A stretch of 64,000 bases of DNA from CAZLMG01 sp964560765 (lineage in GTDB: Bacteria > Bdellovibrionota_B > Oligoflexia > Oligoflexales > CAZLMG01). Location of the stretch: NCBI GenBank assembly GCA_964560765.1, contig CAZLMG010000008.1, positions 1-64,000 of the forward strand, given 5' to 3'. The position numbers were made by a program, and so were the translations under genes. Below, piece by piece: positions 50,696 to 60,262 of the stretch (positions are counted from its first letter, which is position 1; each line of letters starts with the position of its first letter). The notes beneath the pieces are model-generated. The model worked only from the letters and a program-made list of their open reading frames with translations, had not been told where the DNA came from and searched no databases.

Positions 50696-52061
50696 GTGCA
50701 GGTGTGGCCGCCGGGCCCTCTGGTTTTTTGCTCGGTCTGTTGAACATGCTGTAGCTGCGTAAATAGCTGTAGGCGGAAAGCAACTGAAAGTCCTTCCGCA
50801 AAGGCTTCGACCACTTTTTCACATCGGCCATCAAGCCAACATTGTCGGCGAAATCGCTTAGGTTCTTGCTTTCAATATGACCTGCTAAATCAGACTCCTT
50901 GCGAATCTCTGCGGGCTTTTTACTTTCCTCTTTGGCCGGGACTTCAGCGGTCTCTCCAGCTTCCTGGACGAGGATGTCGGGCGTGATGCCCTTTGCTTGG
51001 ATAGAGCGATCCTTTGGTGTGTAGTAGCGTGCGACCGTCAACTTTAGGCCGCTGCCATCGGGCAGAGACAGTAATGTCTGTACAGAGCCTTTGCCAAAAG
51101 ATGTGGTGCCGAGGACGAGAGCCCTCTCGTGATCTTGTAGCGCTCCTGCAACGATCTCGGAGGCACTAGCAGACCCCCCGTTGATGAGTACGATCATGGG
51201 AAAGCCAATCATGGTATCGCGCTTGTGGGCAAATTCGCGTTCAACCCGCTTTGGATCGCGACCGACTGTGGACACGATGAGGCCGCTTTCGATGAACATG
51301 TCCGATACACGAACGGCTTGATCCAGCAAACCGCCCGGATTATCGCGAAGATCCAACACCAGGCCGCGAATTTCTTTGCCCTTATACCTGTTGATGACAT
51401 CTTTCAGCTCGTCAGTGGTGTTTTCTTGAAAGCTGGTAATGCGCGCATAAATGATGCTATCGCTCAACTTCTCTCCGCGCACGGACTTGACCTTGATGAC
51501 TTCCCGCTTGAGGGTGAATAGTAGCTCCTTAGGCTCCCCTTCCCGCTTGATCTTGAGCTTGATCTCCGAGCCTGGATCGCCGCGCATCCGGTCAACCGCA
51601 TCCGTCTCTTTGAGCTTATCGATACCGACGTCGTCAATCGCGACGATTTCATCGCCTGCCTTGATCCCGGCGCGATGAGCTGGAGTATCTTCGATGGGAG
51701 AAACAACCGTTAGTTTGCCCCGCTCATGGGAGACGATAATACCAACACCCCCAAATTTGCCCTGCGTATCGATGGTAAGCTGCTGAAAGGCTTTCTTTGG
51801 CATGATCATGGTGTGTGGATCGAGCTTTTCGACCACGCCCTTCAGAGCATTGAGAACCATGCTGTCCTGCTTCACCTTGTCAGCATCAACGTACATGGTT
51901 TCCAGAAAGAACATGCCGCGAGCCAGGGTTTCGAGGGACTTATACCGGTCCTCGACCTCCACTCCTGGGCCGCCACGATTGGCTTTGTTATTGGCAACGG
52001 CCGTCATGCTGCAAACAAGTGCCATCAGCGACGAAAGTATTCGTGGGCGTCTCAAGAGCAT
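50682..52061 (-). CDS. S41 carboxy-terminal processing protease
   Basis: 459 aa periplasmic protease of the Ctp/Prc family. Signal peptide (about 1-23), helical N-terminal region, PDZ domain (about 80-165: GKFGGVGIIVSHERGKLTVV, AGIKAGDEIVAIDD), then the S41 protease domain with LVLDLRDNPGGLLDQAV, the catalytic Ser in GGSASASEI and Lys in TSFGKGSVQTL. Cuts proteins from a C-terminal hydrophobic tail; in envelopes, it often acts on murein enzymes or lipoproteins. Ends in a Lys/Pro-rich tail. Start with GAGG about 9 nt upstream. Gene symbol left empty because the bacterial paralogues cannot be told apart here. Confidence 0.94.
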   Translation of the reverse strand: MLLRRPRILSSLMALVCSMTAVANNKANRGGPGVEVEDRYKSLETLARGMFFLETMYVDADKVKQDSMVLNALKGVVEKLDPHTMIMPKKAFQQLTIDTQGKFGGVGIIVSHERGKLTVVSPIEDTPAHRAGIKAGDEIVAIDDVGIDKLKETDAVDRMRGDPGSEIKLKIKREGEPKELLFTLKREVIKVKSVRGEKLSDSIIYARITSFQENTTDELKDVINRYKGKEIRGLVLDLRDNPGGLLDQAVRVSDMFIESGLIVSTVGRDPKRVEREFAHKRDTMIGFPMIVLINGGSASASEIVAGALQDHERALVLGTTSFGKGSVQTLLSLPDGSGLKLTVARYYTPKDRSIQAKGITPDILVQEAGETAEVPAKEESKKPAEIRKESDLAGHIESKNLSDFADNVGLMADVKKWSKPLRKDFQLLSAYSYLRSYSMFNRPSKKPEGPAATPAPKKG

Positions 52062-52184
52062 AAACCGACCTCAATAGTGAAAGATGACGACCCAGATTAA
52101 ATCAGCAAAGCCCCCGATTTCGCAAGAAGATAACCTGAGTGAGATGCCCTCTCTCGGGATATCTTCGCGAGGAATGGATCTATA

Positions 52185-53006
52185 TTAGCGGATTGCTGTC
52201 TTTTCGAGGCGTTTGGCCGTTTGCTGCGACTGGCTGGCGTTTTGTAACAACTGCTGTGCTTTGGACTTGCTGGTGGAGTCTAGATCGGGGCGCTTTAGAT
52301 AGGCTTGGAGCGTAGCCGTGGCATCGGCATAGTGTCCCGTCCGAATGTAGCTCTCGGAAAGCTGTGCAACGGGATCGTAGCAACTCAAACAGAGGCGGCG
52401 CGCTTGTTCGAGGTAACGTTGGGCCGCCCGTTCCTTTTGTTGCTTGGTCATGAGAGAAGAGAGTTGCATCAATGACAAATAGAAACTGGGATTCTTAGCA
52501 AGTGCTCGTCGGTAGTGCTTTTCAGCCATGTTGGCTTTCTTTTGCTTTTCGGCGGCAAGACCTAAGTTGTGATGGACTCGTTCGGGATACTCGTAGGAGG
52601 AGAAGTTTGACGCACGCGTCGTCTTCAGCAGAAGGTTGTATGCCTTGACCGGTTGGTTGTCTTCAATGAGTGCCGAGCTGAGGTTTAATGCTGTTGTCGG
52701 AGTTGGTGCTAGCTTATGGGCGCGATCCAGATATTCGCGTGCCGTGCTAGGTTGGCTGAGTGCCATGTATGCCAAGCCCATCAAGCTCTGCAAGTTAACG
52801 TCATCCGGGCTTTTGCTGAGGAGTGGGCGCAGAATTTGGATGGCAGCTTCTGGTCGGCCTTTATTCAAGTGATTGATAATGATATCGCGCTGAGCCGCTT
52901 GCGTGGTTTCCTGTGGAGAGGGCCGCTGTTCCCCCGTGAGTGTCATGCATCCGGCCAGTGAAATGCATGCAATGGCTGATATTGCTCGAAAAAATCTGCT
53001 CATCAT
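52185..53006 (-). CDS. TPR-repeat lipoprotein (PilF/PilW-like)
   Basis: About 273 aa. Signal with lipobox SLAGC (Cys20), then five or so tetratricopeptide repeats, e.g. NLQSLMGLAYMALSQPSTAREYLDRA, RVHHNLGLAAEKQKKANMAEKHYRR-type helices; in form like PilF/PilW, the lipoprotein that helps assemble the PilQ secretin of type IV pili. A general TPR scaffold is equally possible. Starts at the tandem ATG at 53006/53003 with GAGG upstream; a frame from 53069 lacks support. It diverges from rodZ with about 155 bp between. Confidence 0.77.
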   Translation of the reverse strand: MMSRFFRAISAIACISLAGCMTLTGEQRPSPQETTQAAQRDIIINHLNKGRPEAAIQILRPLLSKSPDDVNLQSLMGLAYMALSQPSTAREYLDRAHKLAPTPTTALNLSSALIEDNQPVKAYNLLLKTTRASNFSSYEYPERVHHNLGLAAEKQKKANMAEKHYRRALAKNPSFYLSLMQLSSLMTKQQKERAAQRYLEQARRLCLSCYDPVAQLSESYIRTGHYADATATLQAYLKRPDLDSTSKSKAQQLLQNASQSQQTAKRLEKTAIR

Positions 53007-53160
53007 CGGTCGTCCTCGCACCTGTGACTGGTACATAGCAGTTGATTTGCCCCGTGAAATAATCGCCAATGGCTGCTAGTATTCTACCAGAAGTCATGAC
53101 AAGAGTTCCTGGCTAGTCGTTTTTGGCCGACTTTTGGCAATTGTATTGTGAGGCGGTGAG

Positions 53161-54225
53161 ATGGAAAAGCAGCGCGGTAAATCTACAAAATCCGAGGAAC
53201 GGGATCCGAATTTGCCAGCGGCTAAAGAGCTGTTTGGGCAAATGATGCGAGGTCTGCGTGAGCCGTCTGGCATGACCCTCGAACAATTATCGGAAATTAC
53301 GCGCATCTCTGTCTCATTTCTGGCTGCGCTTGAGTCTGGAAACATCAAGGAGATACCGGGGCCGGTGTTTGGCCGCGGCTTTATTCGCTGTGTTTGCAAG
53401 TTATTTCAGGTAGATGCTGCAGATTACCTGCAGGCTTATGAGTTGGCGTGTCAAGAAGAGGGGCTCACGGCACCCGCTTTGCGTGTTCCCGCACAAGAAG
53501 GGATTGGCAACCGCCATGTGGGGACCACAGGTTCTTTTTGGCAGGGTGGTTGGCGAGATTGGCTAGAGAGCATAAATCAAAGTTCTTGGAAGAATCGTCT
53601 GCCAGTTCCATTGTCGGCATTGATTGCTGGTGCTTTGGTTGTTGTTTTGCTGCCTTTGGCTTTGAGCTACCTGTCCCGGCCGAGTAGCTCCGAAATCGAG
53701 CCCGTTGCGACAACTCAAATTGGCAGCATGACCGTCCGGGATGAGGTTGATCCGCGAGCTATTGAAGCTCGGGAAGAGATGATGCTGCGCGAAGTTTCGG
53801 GGGAATTAACTGAAAGTACGGCAGAAAATTCCCCTTCGCAGCCTGATGTGCAAGTTTCAAAAGGTGTGTCGGGGGCGGAAACTCCGGGTCAGCCTGCGGC
53901 CGGAGCCACTGCGCCAGCTGAAATTGCCATGAACACTGACGCCGCTGGTGTCAACTCCGCCGGCAAGCAAAGAATTCACATGCGCGTCCTCAGTCCGGTC
54001 AAGATTCGGATAAAGCAGGACAGCACCGCGTGGGCGACAATGAACTTGGAGCCTGGTGAATACGATTATGAATTTGGCATCGAAGCTCAGTTTCTCATCT
54101 TTGATGCGGCTGCTGTGGAAGTGCAGTTCAACGGCAAACCTTTAGGCTCTCTTGGTCAGAAGGGCCGCGTCCGCCGTCTGTCTTTTGCCGCGAGTGCCGA
54201 TTACATCAAGTCCAAACGCCTTTAA
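53161..54225 (+). CDS. rodZ: RodZ-like cytoskeletal/helix-turn-helix membrane protein
   Basis: 354 aa. N-terminal HTH_25 (cro/C1-like) domain (about 20-100, with MMRGLREPSGMTLEQLSEITRISVSFLAALE and VFGRGFIRCVCKLF), a transmembrane segment (about 146-170: LSALIAGALVVVLLPLAL), a periplasmic Ala/Pro/Thr-rich linker, and a C-terminal DUF4115 domain (about 265-354; HMRVLSPVKIRIKQDS ... GSLGQKGRVRRLSF). This is the standard RodZ layout; RodZ links MreB to the elongasome and cell width. Often followed by ispG or other housekeeping genes, here by a structured gap. A GGCGG stretch lies just before the ATG. Confidence 0.92.
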   Translation: MEKQRGKSTKSEERDPNLPAAKELFGQMMRGLREPSGMTLEQLSEITRISVSFLAALESGNIKEIPGPVFGRGFIRCVCKLFQVDAADYLQAYELACQEEGLTAPALRVPAQEGIGNRHVGTTGSFWQGGWRDWLESINQSSWKNRLPVPLSALIAGALVVVLLPLALSYLSRPSSSEIEPVATTQIGSMTVRDEVDPRAIEAREEMMLREVSGELTESTAENSPSQPDVQVSKGVSGAETPGQPAAGATAPAEIAMNTDAAGVNSAGKQRIHMRVLSPVKIRIKQDSTAWATMNLEPGEYDYEFGIEAQFLIFDAAAVEVQFNGKPLGSLGQKGRVRRLSFAASADYIKSKRL

Positions 54226-54465
54226 AAAACAGCTAATGCCTTCTGGTCGTTAAGAGTCTATGGCCGGGGGGCGCGACGCGCGAACAAGGCCGTTCCCTAA
54301 AGTTGCTACGCCATCCTCCGAAGCGTTTCATGAAGGTCGCGAGGCCTTCAGGAGTCTTGGTAGGGCGAGGCGGATTGTGCGTCTCGTGGGAGATGGGCGC
54401 CTAGTGCGCGGGAAGAGCGTGGGCCAAAGATGGCCAAATTGCCATGAGGGCAGTTTTTGATCTCC
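54226..54465 (+). ncRNA. Candidate structured RNA or long 3' UTR of rodZ
   Basis: A GC-rich stretch ending in a terminator, with several stems: GGCC near 54263 with GGCC near 54286, a GAAGG/CCTTC arm around 54333-54350, and CGAGGCG (54366-54372) with CGTCTCG (54380-54386). An ATG frame (54260-54460) covers it but has no Shine-Dalgarno and a low-complexity Arg/Gly-rich product. I do not recognise RNase P, tmRNA, SRP RNA or 6S RNA. A rodZ 3' UTR is the alternative. Confidence 0.35.
54438..54458 (+). terminator. Intrinsic terminator after rodZ / candidate RNA
   Basis: ATTGCC (54438-54443) pairs with GGCAGT (54449-54454), loop ATGAG, then a five-T run (54454-54458). Insulates panC. Confidence 0.65.
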
Positions 54466-54580
54466 AGACTTACCTACTTAAGTATCCGCCATGACTCCAT
54501 TCCTTCCCCTTCTTAGCGTCGTTGTTAATTCCCTAAATTTGAAGTAAGTCTAGAATCTCTGCGTATTTAGGGACGTCTGG

Positions 54581-55429
54581 ATGACCACCAGGACATTGAT
54601 CGGATTAGAGGAGCTGCAGCAATTTCGAGCAGCCTGCAAAAATGACATGGTCGGATTCGTTCCGACCATGGGCGCGCTGCATGATGGCCACCTTTCGCTG
54701 GTCAAGCTGGCGCGCAAGCATGCGCAAAAGGTGATCGTTTCCATCTTTGTGAATCCGTTGCAGTTTGGGCCTAAGGAAGACTTCTCCAAGTATCCGCGTA
54801 TGCTCAAGGCGGACGTGGAGCGCCTTGCCTCCGTTGGAGTTGACGCGGTGTTCGCGCCCAACGTAGCCGACATGTATCCGTCTGATTTCCAAACTCGGGT
54901 GCTCAACGTGGAGATGGCTGCAGACCTGTGCGGTGCGTCACGACCCGGACACTTCGAGGGTGTGTTGACGGTCGTTTGTCGCCTTTTGAGTTTAGTGGCT
55001 CCGCATGTGGCCGTGTTCGGCAAGAAAGATTATCAGCAGTATCGATTGATTCAGCAGATGGCGTCTGATCTGGCCTTGCCCGTGCAGATCCTGGGAGGCG
55101 AGATTGTCCGCGACCCAGACGGCTTGGCCATGAGCAGCCGAAATGCGTATCTCTCGGCAGAGGAAAGACAGCAAGCCCTGGCTCTATCCAAAGGCCTGCA
55201 GGCGGCGGCGACTTTGTTTCGCGATGGCGAGAGGCAGCCGGAAGTTCTGCTGAATTCGTGTTATCAGGCTATATCCTCTGAGACTGGAATTCAGCCGGAG
55301 TATTGTGAGCTACGAGATCAAAAATATTTAAGAGCATTTGCCGAAGAGGTTGATGCGCCAGCCGTGCTCTTGGTTGCGGCGCGCGTCGGCAGCACGAGGC
55401 TTATTGATAATATGGAACTCACTGTATGA
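54581..55429 (+). CDS. panC: Pantothenate synthetase
   Basis: 282 aa. Condenses pantoate with beta-alanine using ATP in pantothenate/CoA synthesis. Marks: FVPTMGALHDGHLSLVK (ATP-binding HxGH-type), SIFVNPLQFGPKEDFSKYPR, VFGKKDYQQ, and GLAMSSRNAYLS near 180. About 115 bp separate it from the terminator, where its own promoter must lie; -35/-10 elements are not clear. It heads a chain with plsB (ATGA overlap), rsgA, an acyl-CoA dehydrogenase and a lipoprotein gene. No panB or panD is near. Confidence 0.97.
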   Translation: MTTRTLIGLEELQQFRAACKNDMVGFVPTMGALHDGHLSLVKLARKHAQKVIVSIFVNPLQFGPKEDFSKYPRMLKADVERLASVGVDAVFAPNVADMYPSDFQTRVLNVEMAADLCGASRPGHFEGVLTVVCRLLSLVAPHVAVFGKKDYQQYRLIQQMASDLALPVQILGGEIVRDPDGLAMSSRNAYLSAEERQQALALSKGLQAAATLFRDGERQPEVLLNSCYQAISSETGIQPEYCELRDQKYLRAFAEEVDAPAVLLVAARVGSTRLIDNMELTV

Positions 55430-57888
55430 GCAGTAATATCCTCAAGACCCCAATGAATTTCTTCTGGTGGCTGGCGACACCGCTGTTTTGGTGGGTGCGT
55501 CCGACAGTGTATCCACGCGATCCTCGGACAGATTTGCACCTGAGTCCTGAAGTTCCCATCCTGTACGTTTTACCGATACGTTCCTTTGTCGATTTGCTGG
55601 TCCTTGATCATTATTGCCGTCAATATCAATTGCCGCGTCCGCACTATAGCGCTTCGAAATTGAAAATATCTGGCACGGGTGCCTATCTGTATTTGACAAA
55701 GATGGGCTGGTTGCAGGTCCACCGGGAAAAAGAGGCCCCAGCGCCCCTCTTGCGCATGGTGCAGCGGGCCCACGACGACCCGAAGTTTAACGTTCAAATG
55801 GTCCCGGTTTCCATCGTGTGGGGGCGAAACCCAGGCCACGGAAAGGCATCGTTTTGGAAGGCGATTTTTGAGGACGACGAACATGCGGGCATCATCCAGC
55901 GATTTTTTATCGTTTTGGCGCAAGGGCGGGATGCCCTCGTGCATTTTGGGCAGCCTATCAACTTACGAGACCAGGCCGATGCTGATGCAAATGCCGGGCA
56001 GGTTGCTCGGAAGCTGCGGCGTGTCATGCGAGTGCATTTTCAGCAACAGCGCCGCACGGCTTTAGGGCCGGCGCTTTACAGTCGCAATGATATCGTCGGA
56101 CAGTTGGTTCGGTCGCGATCGGTCCAGGCGGCGATTGATCACGAAGCTCAGAAGCCGGGTGTGCCTCGCACCAAAATCGAGGCTAAAGCGGCGCATTATA
56201 TTCGAGAAATTTCTGCGGAGCCGCGCCACGGAGCTGTGCGCCTCTTTAGCGTCATACTGACCTACTTGTTCAATAAGATTTTCTCCGGTGTTGTCGTGCT
56301 CAATGAGTCGCGTGCACGCGAGCTAAGCGAGAAGCATGAAGTCGTGTTTATGTCGGCTCATCGGAGTCACATAGATTATTTGTTGCTGAGCTTTGTATTG
56401 TTCAATGCTGGGTTGTTTCCACCGCATACAGCCGCTGGTATCAATTTGAACTTTTGGCCCATCGGAGCTCTATTGCGCCGGTCTGGCGCCTTCTTTTTAC
56501 GTCGTAGCTTTCGCGGTAATCGCTTGTATGCCGCTTGCTTTAATGAATACGTACATTTTGTGCTGTCGCGCGGCTATTCCATGAATTTCTTTCCAGAAGG
56601 TGGACGCAGTCGGACGGGCAAGCTGTTGCCACCCAAGACAGGGATGTTATCCATGGTGGTGCACTCCTATCTTCGCGCGCGAACCAAGCCGATGGTTATC
56701 GTCCCCGTGTACATCGGTTACGATAACGTGTTTGAGGTAAAGAGCTACATTAACGAATTGCAGGGTCGAAAAAAAGAGGCCGAAAGCATTGGGCTGTTGC
56801 TGCGAGCGCGACGTATCTTGCAGATGAATTTCGGCAAGGCATACGTCAACTTTGGTGAGGCCGTCAGTCTCGAAACGTTTCTCAATGAGCGCCAACCTGA
56901 CTGGAAAGCGGAGGAAGTTACCAGTGAAGCTAAGCCCAAGTGGTTTTCTAGCGTTGTAGGTGATTTAGCTGACGAAGTAATGATGAAGATCAATGATGCA
57001 GCAATGGTCAGCCCGACGGCGCTGGCAAGCTTGGCCATTCTCTCGACCCCACAAAGAGCAGTGGCCGAAGACGATCTGATGCGTTTTATCGGAACGGCCA
57101 TCCGTGTGTTGCCGCCAGCCCAGGCCGAGACACTACCGGTCAAAGACCCGCAGAGTATCATTGAATGGTCTGAGGGAGGATCCAAGGTTCAGCGCTTTAA
57201 GTATCCGGGTGGGGATATCCTGCATTTGGCGGAAGCTGATGCCATTCTGATGTCCTATTATCGCAATAACATTGTACACCTCTTCGCGATCCCATCGCTG
57301 ATCGCTAATTATTTCATGCATCACGACGAGGTGGCTCTTTCGGTCATCCAGGCCGGCTGTGCCAAGTTGTATCCGTTTTTGAAGTCTGAATTATTTCTGA
57401 AGGCCACAGACTCTGAGCTACCGCTGGTAGTGCACAAAGCGATTGAGGCATTGGTGGCTGCCAATGTTCTGCATTGGAACTCCGACCGTACGATGTTGGC
57501 GCGCCCTGCGGCGCAGAGCGCCGAGTTTTCTGTCTTGCGAATGTTAGGTAACTCGGTGCGATCGGTGCTTGAGCGTTATGGGATTTCATTGGCAGTCCTA
57601 GCTAGTTACCTCGATGGGAAGCCGGTGGAACGCAAGGGGTTTGAGGAGCATTGTTTCCTGCTGGCGCAGCGCATTTCTATTCTGAGCGGCGCATCTGAGC
57701 CGGATTACTACGACCGCAAGCTTTACCACCATTTTGTCGAGATGCTGCGTTCCCAAGGGTATGTAACCATCGATCTAGAGGATAAGCTGGTTTTGGCAGG
57801 AACTATTCGTCAGCTCGTGGATAGTGCCGCTATGCTGGTGAGTTCTGATATTCGGCAAAGTATCCATCGGTCTGCAGCTGAAGGTTAG
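55426..57888 (+). CDS. plsB: Glycerol-3-phosphate 1-acyltransferase PlsB
   Basis: 820 aa inner-membrane-associated acyltransferase making 1-acyl-glycerol-3-phosphate from acyl-ACP/acyl-CoA, starting phospholipid synthesis. HRSHIDY (block I, His near 312 and Asp near 317), GAFFLRRSFRGNRLY (block II), YSMNFFPEGGRSRTGKLLPP (block III), and a block-IV-like PMVIVPVYIGYDNVFE. PlsB is typical of gammaproteobacteria and some delta-type lineages. Overlaps panC by 4 bp; linked acyl-CoA dehydrogenase downstream suggests lipid turnover genes grouped together. Confidence 0.94.
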   Translation: MSSNILKTPMNFFWWLATPLFWWVRPTVYPRDPRTDLHLSPEVPILYVLPIRSFVDLLVLDHYCRQYQLPRPHYSASKLKISGTGAYLYLTKMGWLQVHREKEAPAPLLRMVQRAHDDPKFNVQMVPVSIVWGRNPGHGKASFWKAIFEDDEHAGIIQRFFIVLAQGRDALVHFGQPINLRDQADADANAGQVARKLRRVMRVHFQQQRRTALGPALYSRNDIVGQLVRSRSVQAAIDHEAQKPGVPRTKIEAKAAHYIREISAEPRHGAVRLFSVILTYLFNKIFSGVVVLNESRARELSEKHEVVFMSAHRSHIDYLLLSFVLFNAGLFPPHTAAGINLNFWPIGALLRRSGAFFLRRSFRGNRLYAACFNEYVHFVLSRGYSMNFFPEGGRSRTGKLLPPKTGMLSMVVHSYLRARTKPMVIVPVYIGYDNVFEVKSYINELQGRKKEAESIGLLLRARRILQMNFGKAYVNFGEAVSLETFLNERQPDWKAEEVTSEAKPKWFSSVVGDLADEVMMKINDAAMVSPTALASLAILSTPQRAVAEDDLMRFIGTAIRVLPPAQAETLPVKDPQSIIEWSEGGSKVQRFKYPGGDILHLAEADAILMSYYRNNIVHLFAIPSLIANYFMHHDEVALSVIQAGCAKLYPFLKSELFLKATDSELPLVVHKAIEALVAANVLHWNSDRTMLARPAAQSAEFSVLRMLGNSVRSVLERYGISLAVLASYLDGKPVERKGFEEHCFLLAQRISILSGASEPDYYDRKLYHHFVEMLRSQGYVTIDLEDKLVLAGTIRQLVDSAAMLVSSDIRQSIHRSAAEG

Positions 57889-57905
57889 GCGAGAACGGGG
57901 AGACA

Positions 57906-59066
57906 ATGGCAAAGCGCAAATTTCGCGACATTGAAGACGACCGCTGGCAGCGGGTTGAAAAGGTGCGAAAAAAGAAGCGTCTGGCGAAAGCGCATGAGTT
58001 TGATAAGCCCTTCTTTTTGCCAGAGGATGAGTGGACCTCGCCAGCGGGAGAGACCTTCTCGGCGCGAGTCGTAGAAGTACACAAGCGCTACGCCTTTGTG
58101 AATCCGGAAATCGATGGTCGTGACATCGATACAAGAGATGTAAGGCTTGCTACTGTGGCGAAGAAGTATCTGCCGTTGGATCGGCGGGAGCGCAATTTCG
58201 TCGCCGTCGGAGATCGTGTCTTGTGCCGCGCCGCCGAAGCGGCCGAAGTGCAACCCTCCAGCGACTTACCTCAGTGCGTAATTTTGCATACCGCTCCACG
58301 CCAAACGCAAGTGGCGCGTATGGATCCATCGCAACCCGATCGACAGCAGGTTTTGGCTGCTAATATTGATGTCTTGCTGATCATGGCTAGTTATCTGAAG
58401 CCGAAGGTTAAGTGGGGCTTGATTGATCGATATCTCGTGCTGGCTGAGGCTGAAAACATCACGCCAATCATAGTACTAAATAAAAAGGATCTCTTAGACG
58501 AAGACCCGGATTTTAAGGCGCATTGCCAAGAGTACACGGAGCATTACCGCAAACTCGGCTATGAGGCGTTTAGCATCCAAGCCAATCGCGGGCGCTTAAC
58601 TGCGGATGTTAAAAGGATAGGCGAGCGAATCGCCGGAAAGATTGCCTTGATTTCCGGCCATTCAGGCGTGGGTAAATCATCGCTTCTCAATCTGTTTCGC
58701 CCTGAAATTGAGCAAGATGTCGAGCCAAACGAGGACATATTCTACAAAGGGCGTCACACAACGACATATGCCAGCATGATTCGATTGGGTACCGGCGGTT
58801 TCCTGATCGATACACCTGGTATTCGTAGCTTTTGTATTGAGGAGCGCGGTCCTGTTGAGCTGGGTAACTGTTTTCCAGAATTCCGAGAGTTTGTGGGTAA
58901 GTGCAAGTACCGAGAGTGCAAGCATATCGATGAGCCTGATTGCGTTGTGCAAGAGGCCGTCGCTAAGGGTGTGATTCCAGAATGGAGATATCGCTCTTTC
59001 TTGGCGATCCTGTTGGGTGCAACCGGACGCGAAGGTCGAGTTCGAGATTTAGAGGTTGATGAATAG
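57906..59066 (+). CDS. rsgA: Ribosome small-subunit-dependent GTPase RsgA
   Basis: 386 aa. Circularly permuted GTPase checking maturation of the 30S subunit. Basic N-terminal part (about 1-60: RKFRDIEDDRWQRVEKVRKKKR), OB domain (about 60-140), then G4 (VLNKKD, about 192-197), G1 (SGHSGVGKSSLLN, about 252-264), G3 (DTPGIRSF) and the C-terminal zinc motif (CKYRECKHIDEPDC). Starts 17 bp after plsB with a GAGAACGGGGAGA stretch upstream. Followed 29 bp later by an acyl-CoA dehydrogenase gene in the same chain. Confidence 0.96.
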   Translation: MAKRKFRDIEDDRWQRVEKVRKKKRLAKAHEFDKPFFLPEDEWTSPAGETFSARVVEVHKRYAFVNPEIDGRDIDTRDVRLATVAKKYLPLDRRERNFVAVGDRVLCRAAEAAEVQPSSDLPQCVILHTAPRQTQVARMDPSQPDRQQVLAANIDVLLIMASYLKPKVKWGLIDRYLVLAEAENITPIIVLNKKDLLDEDPDFKAHCQEYTEHYRKLGYEAFSIQANRGRLTADVKRIGERIAGKIALISGHSGVGKSSLLNLFRPEIEQDVEPNEDIFYKGRHTTTYASMIRLGTGGFLIDTPGIRSFCIEERGPVELGNCFPEFREFVGKCKYRECKHIDEPDCVVQEAVAKGVIPEWRYRSFLAILLGATGREGRVRDLEVDE

Positions 59067-59095
59067 ATTTATCGGCTGCTGTGGAGAGAACGCAC

Positions 59096-60256
59096 ATGAG
59101 TTTTGATTATTCTGAATCTGAAGAGCAGAGTTTGCTGCGCGCGTCTGTGCGACAGTTCGCGGAAACCGAGATTGCGCCCCTTGCCGGCGAGCTCGATGAG
59201 AAGGAGATGTTTTCGGTCGGGCTGACCAAAAAAATGGGCGATCTGGGGTTGTTTGGCACCATCGTGCCGCCGGAGTACGGTGGGCAAGGAATGGATTACA
59301 TATCCTATGTCATTGCGGTTGAGGAATTGGCACGCGTTGATGGCAGTCAAGCTTCGACGATAGCCGCACACAACAGTCTGGGGGCAGGGCCGCTGTATTA
59401 TTACGGTAATGAGGATCAGCGGAAAAAATATTTGCCAGACCTGTGTAATGGAAATTATCTGTGGGCGTTTGGGCTTACGGAGCCGGGGGCAGGCAGTGAT
59501 GCCCAGGCCAGTAAGACGACCGCCGCCTTTGATGAGCGTACCAAGGAATGGGTCATCAACGGATCCAAGATCTGGATTACAAATAGCGCCAGCGAACTGA
59601 CCCTCGGAATTACTGTGCAAGCTGTAACAGGCAAGCGTCCGGACGGCCGAAATGAACTTTCTTGCATTCTCGTACCAGCTGATGCCAAAGGCCTCACCAG
59701 GCGTGCGATGAAGGGCAAGATGATGTGGCGTGCGTCAAACACCGGTGAGTTATATTTTGATAATGTGCGAGTCCCTGCCAATGCCCTATTGGGTGAAAAA
59801 GGTCAGGGATTTAAGATCATGATGGAAACTTTGGATAACGGTCGCCTTTCGATTGGGGCTATGGGGCTCGGCCTGGCGCGTGGGGCTCTGGATTTGACAG
59901 TTAAGTATGCTAATGAACGCGAAACATTTGGCAAGCCCATCGGCAAACACCAAGCGGTGGCCTTTAAGTTAGCGGAGATGGCAACCCGCGCCGAGGCGGC
60001 AGAGGGACTTCTCTACAAGGCTTGTTGGCTGAAGCAGGAAGGAAAGTCGTTCCAGAAATTGGCCGCCATGGCGAAACTATATTGCTCAGAAGTGGCGGAG
60101 TTTTGTGCGCGCGAAGGACAACAGACCTTTGGCGGCTATGGCCTAATGAAGGAGTATCCTATCGAAAGGCATTATCGCGACGCGGCTTTGTTGCGCATTG
60201 GCGAGGGCACGAGCGAAATTCAGCGACTGGTCATTTCCCGTTACATTGGCTGCTAG
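59096..60256 (+). CDS. Acyl-CoA dehydrogenase
   Basis: 386 aa, second copy in the window. Marks: FGLTEPGAGSDAQASKTTAAF, WVINGSKIWITNSASEL, IMMETLDNGRLSIGAMGLGLARGALD, FGGYGLMKEYPIERHYRDA and LRIGEGTSEIQRLVISRY, with the catalytic Glu of the short/medium-chain type. Substrate chain length cannot be told. Start ATG 59096 has GGAGAG 8-10 nt upstream; the ATG at 59081 lies too close to that site. Fourth gene of the panC chain; the lipoprotein gene follows after 6 bp. Confidence 0.94.
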   Translation: MSFDYSESEEQSLLRASVRQFAETEIAPLAGELDEKEMFSVGLTKKMGDLGLFGTIVPPEYGGQGMDYISYVIAVEELARVDGSQASTIAAHNSLGAGPLYYYGNEDQRKKYLPDLCNGNYLWAFGLTEPGAGSDAQASKTTAAFDERTKEWVINGSKIWITNSASELTLGITVQAVTGKRPDGRNELSCILVPADAKGLTRRAMKGKMMWRASNTGELYFDNVRVPANALLGEKGQGFKIMMETLDNGRLSIGAMGLGLARGALDLTVKYANERETFGKPIGKHQAVAFKLAEMATRAEAAEGLLYKACWLKQEGKSFQKLAAMAKLYCSEVAEFCAREGQQTFGGYGLMKEYPIERHYRDAALLRIGEGTSEIQRLVISRYIGC

Positions 60257-60262
60257 ACTTTC

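Noticed and set aside
54260..54460. Open frame of 66 codons starting ATGGCCGGG
   Set aside because: No Shine-Dalgarno, Arg/Gly-biased product, and it covers pairing arms and a terminator; better explained as untranslated RNA.
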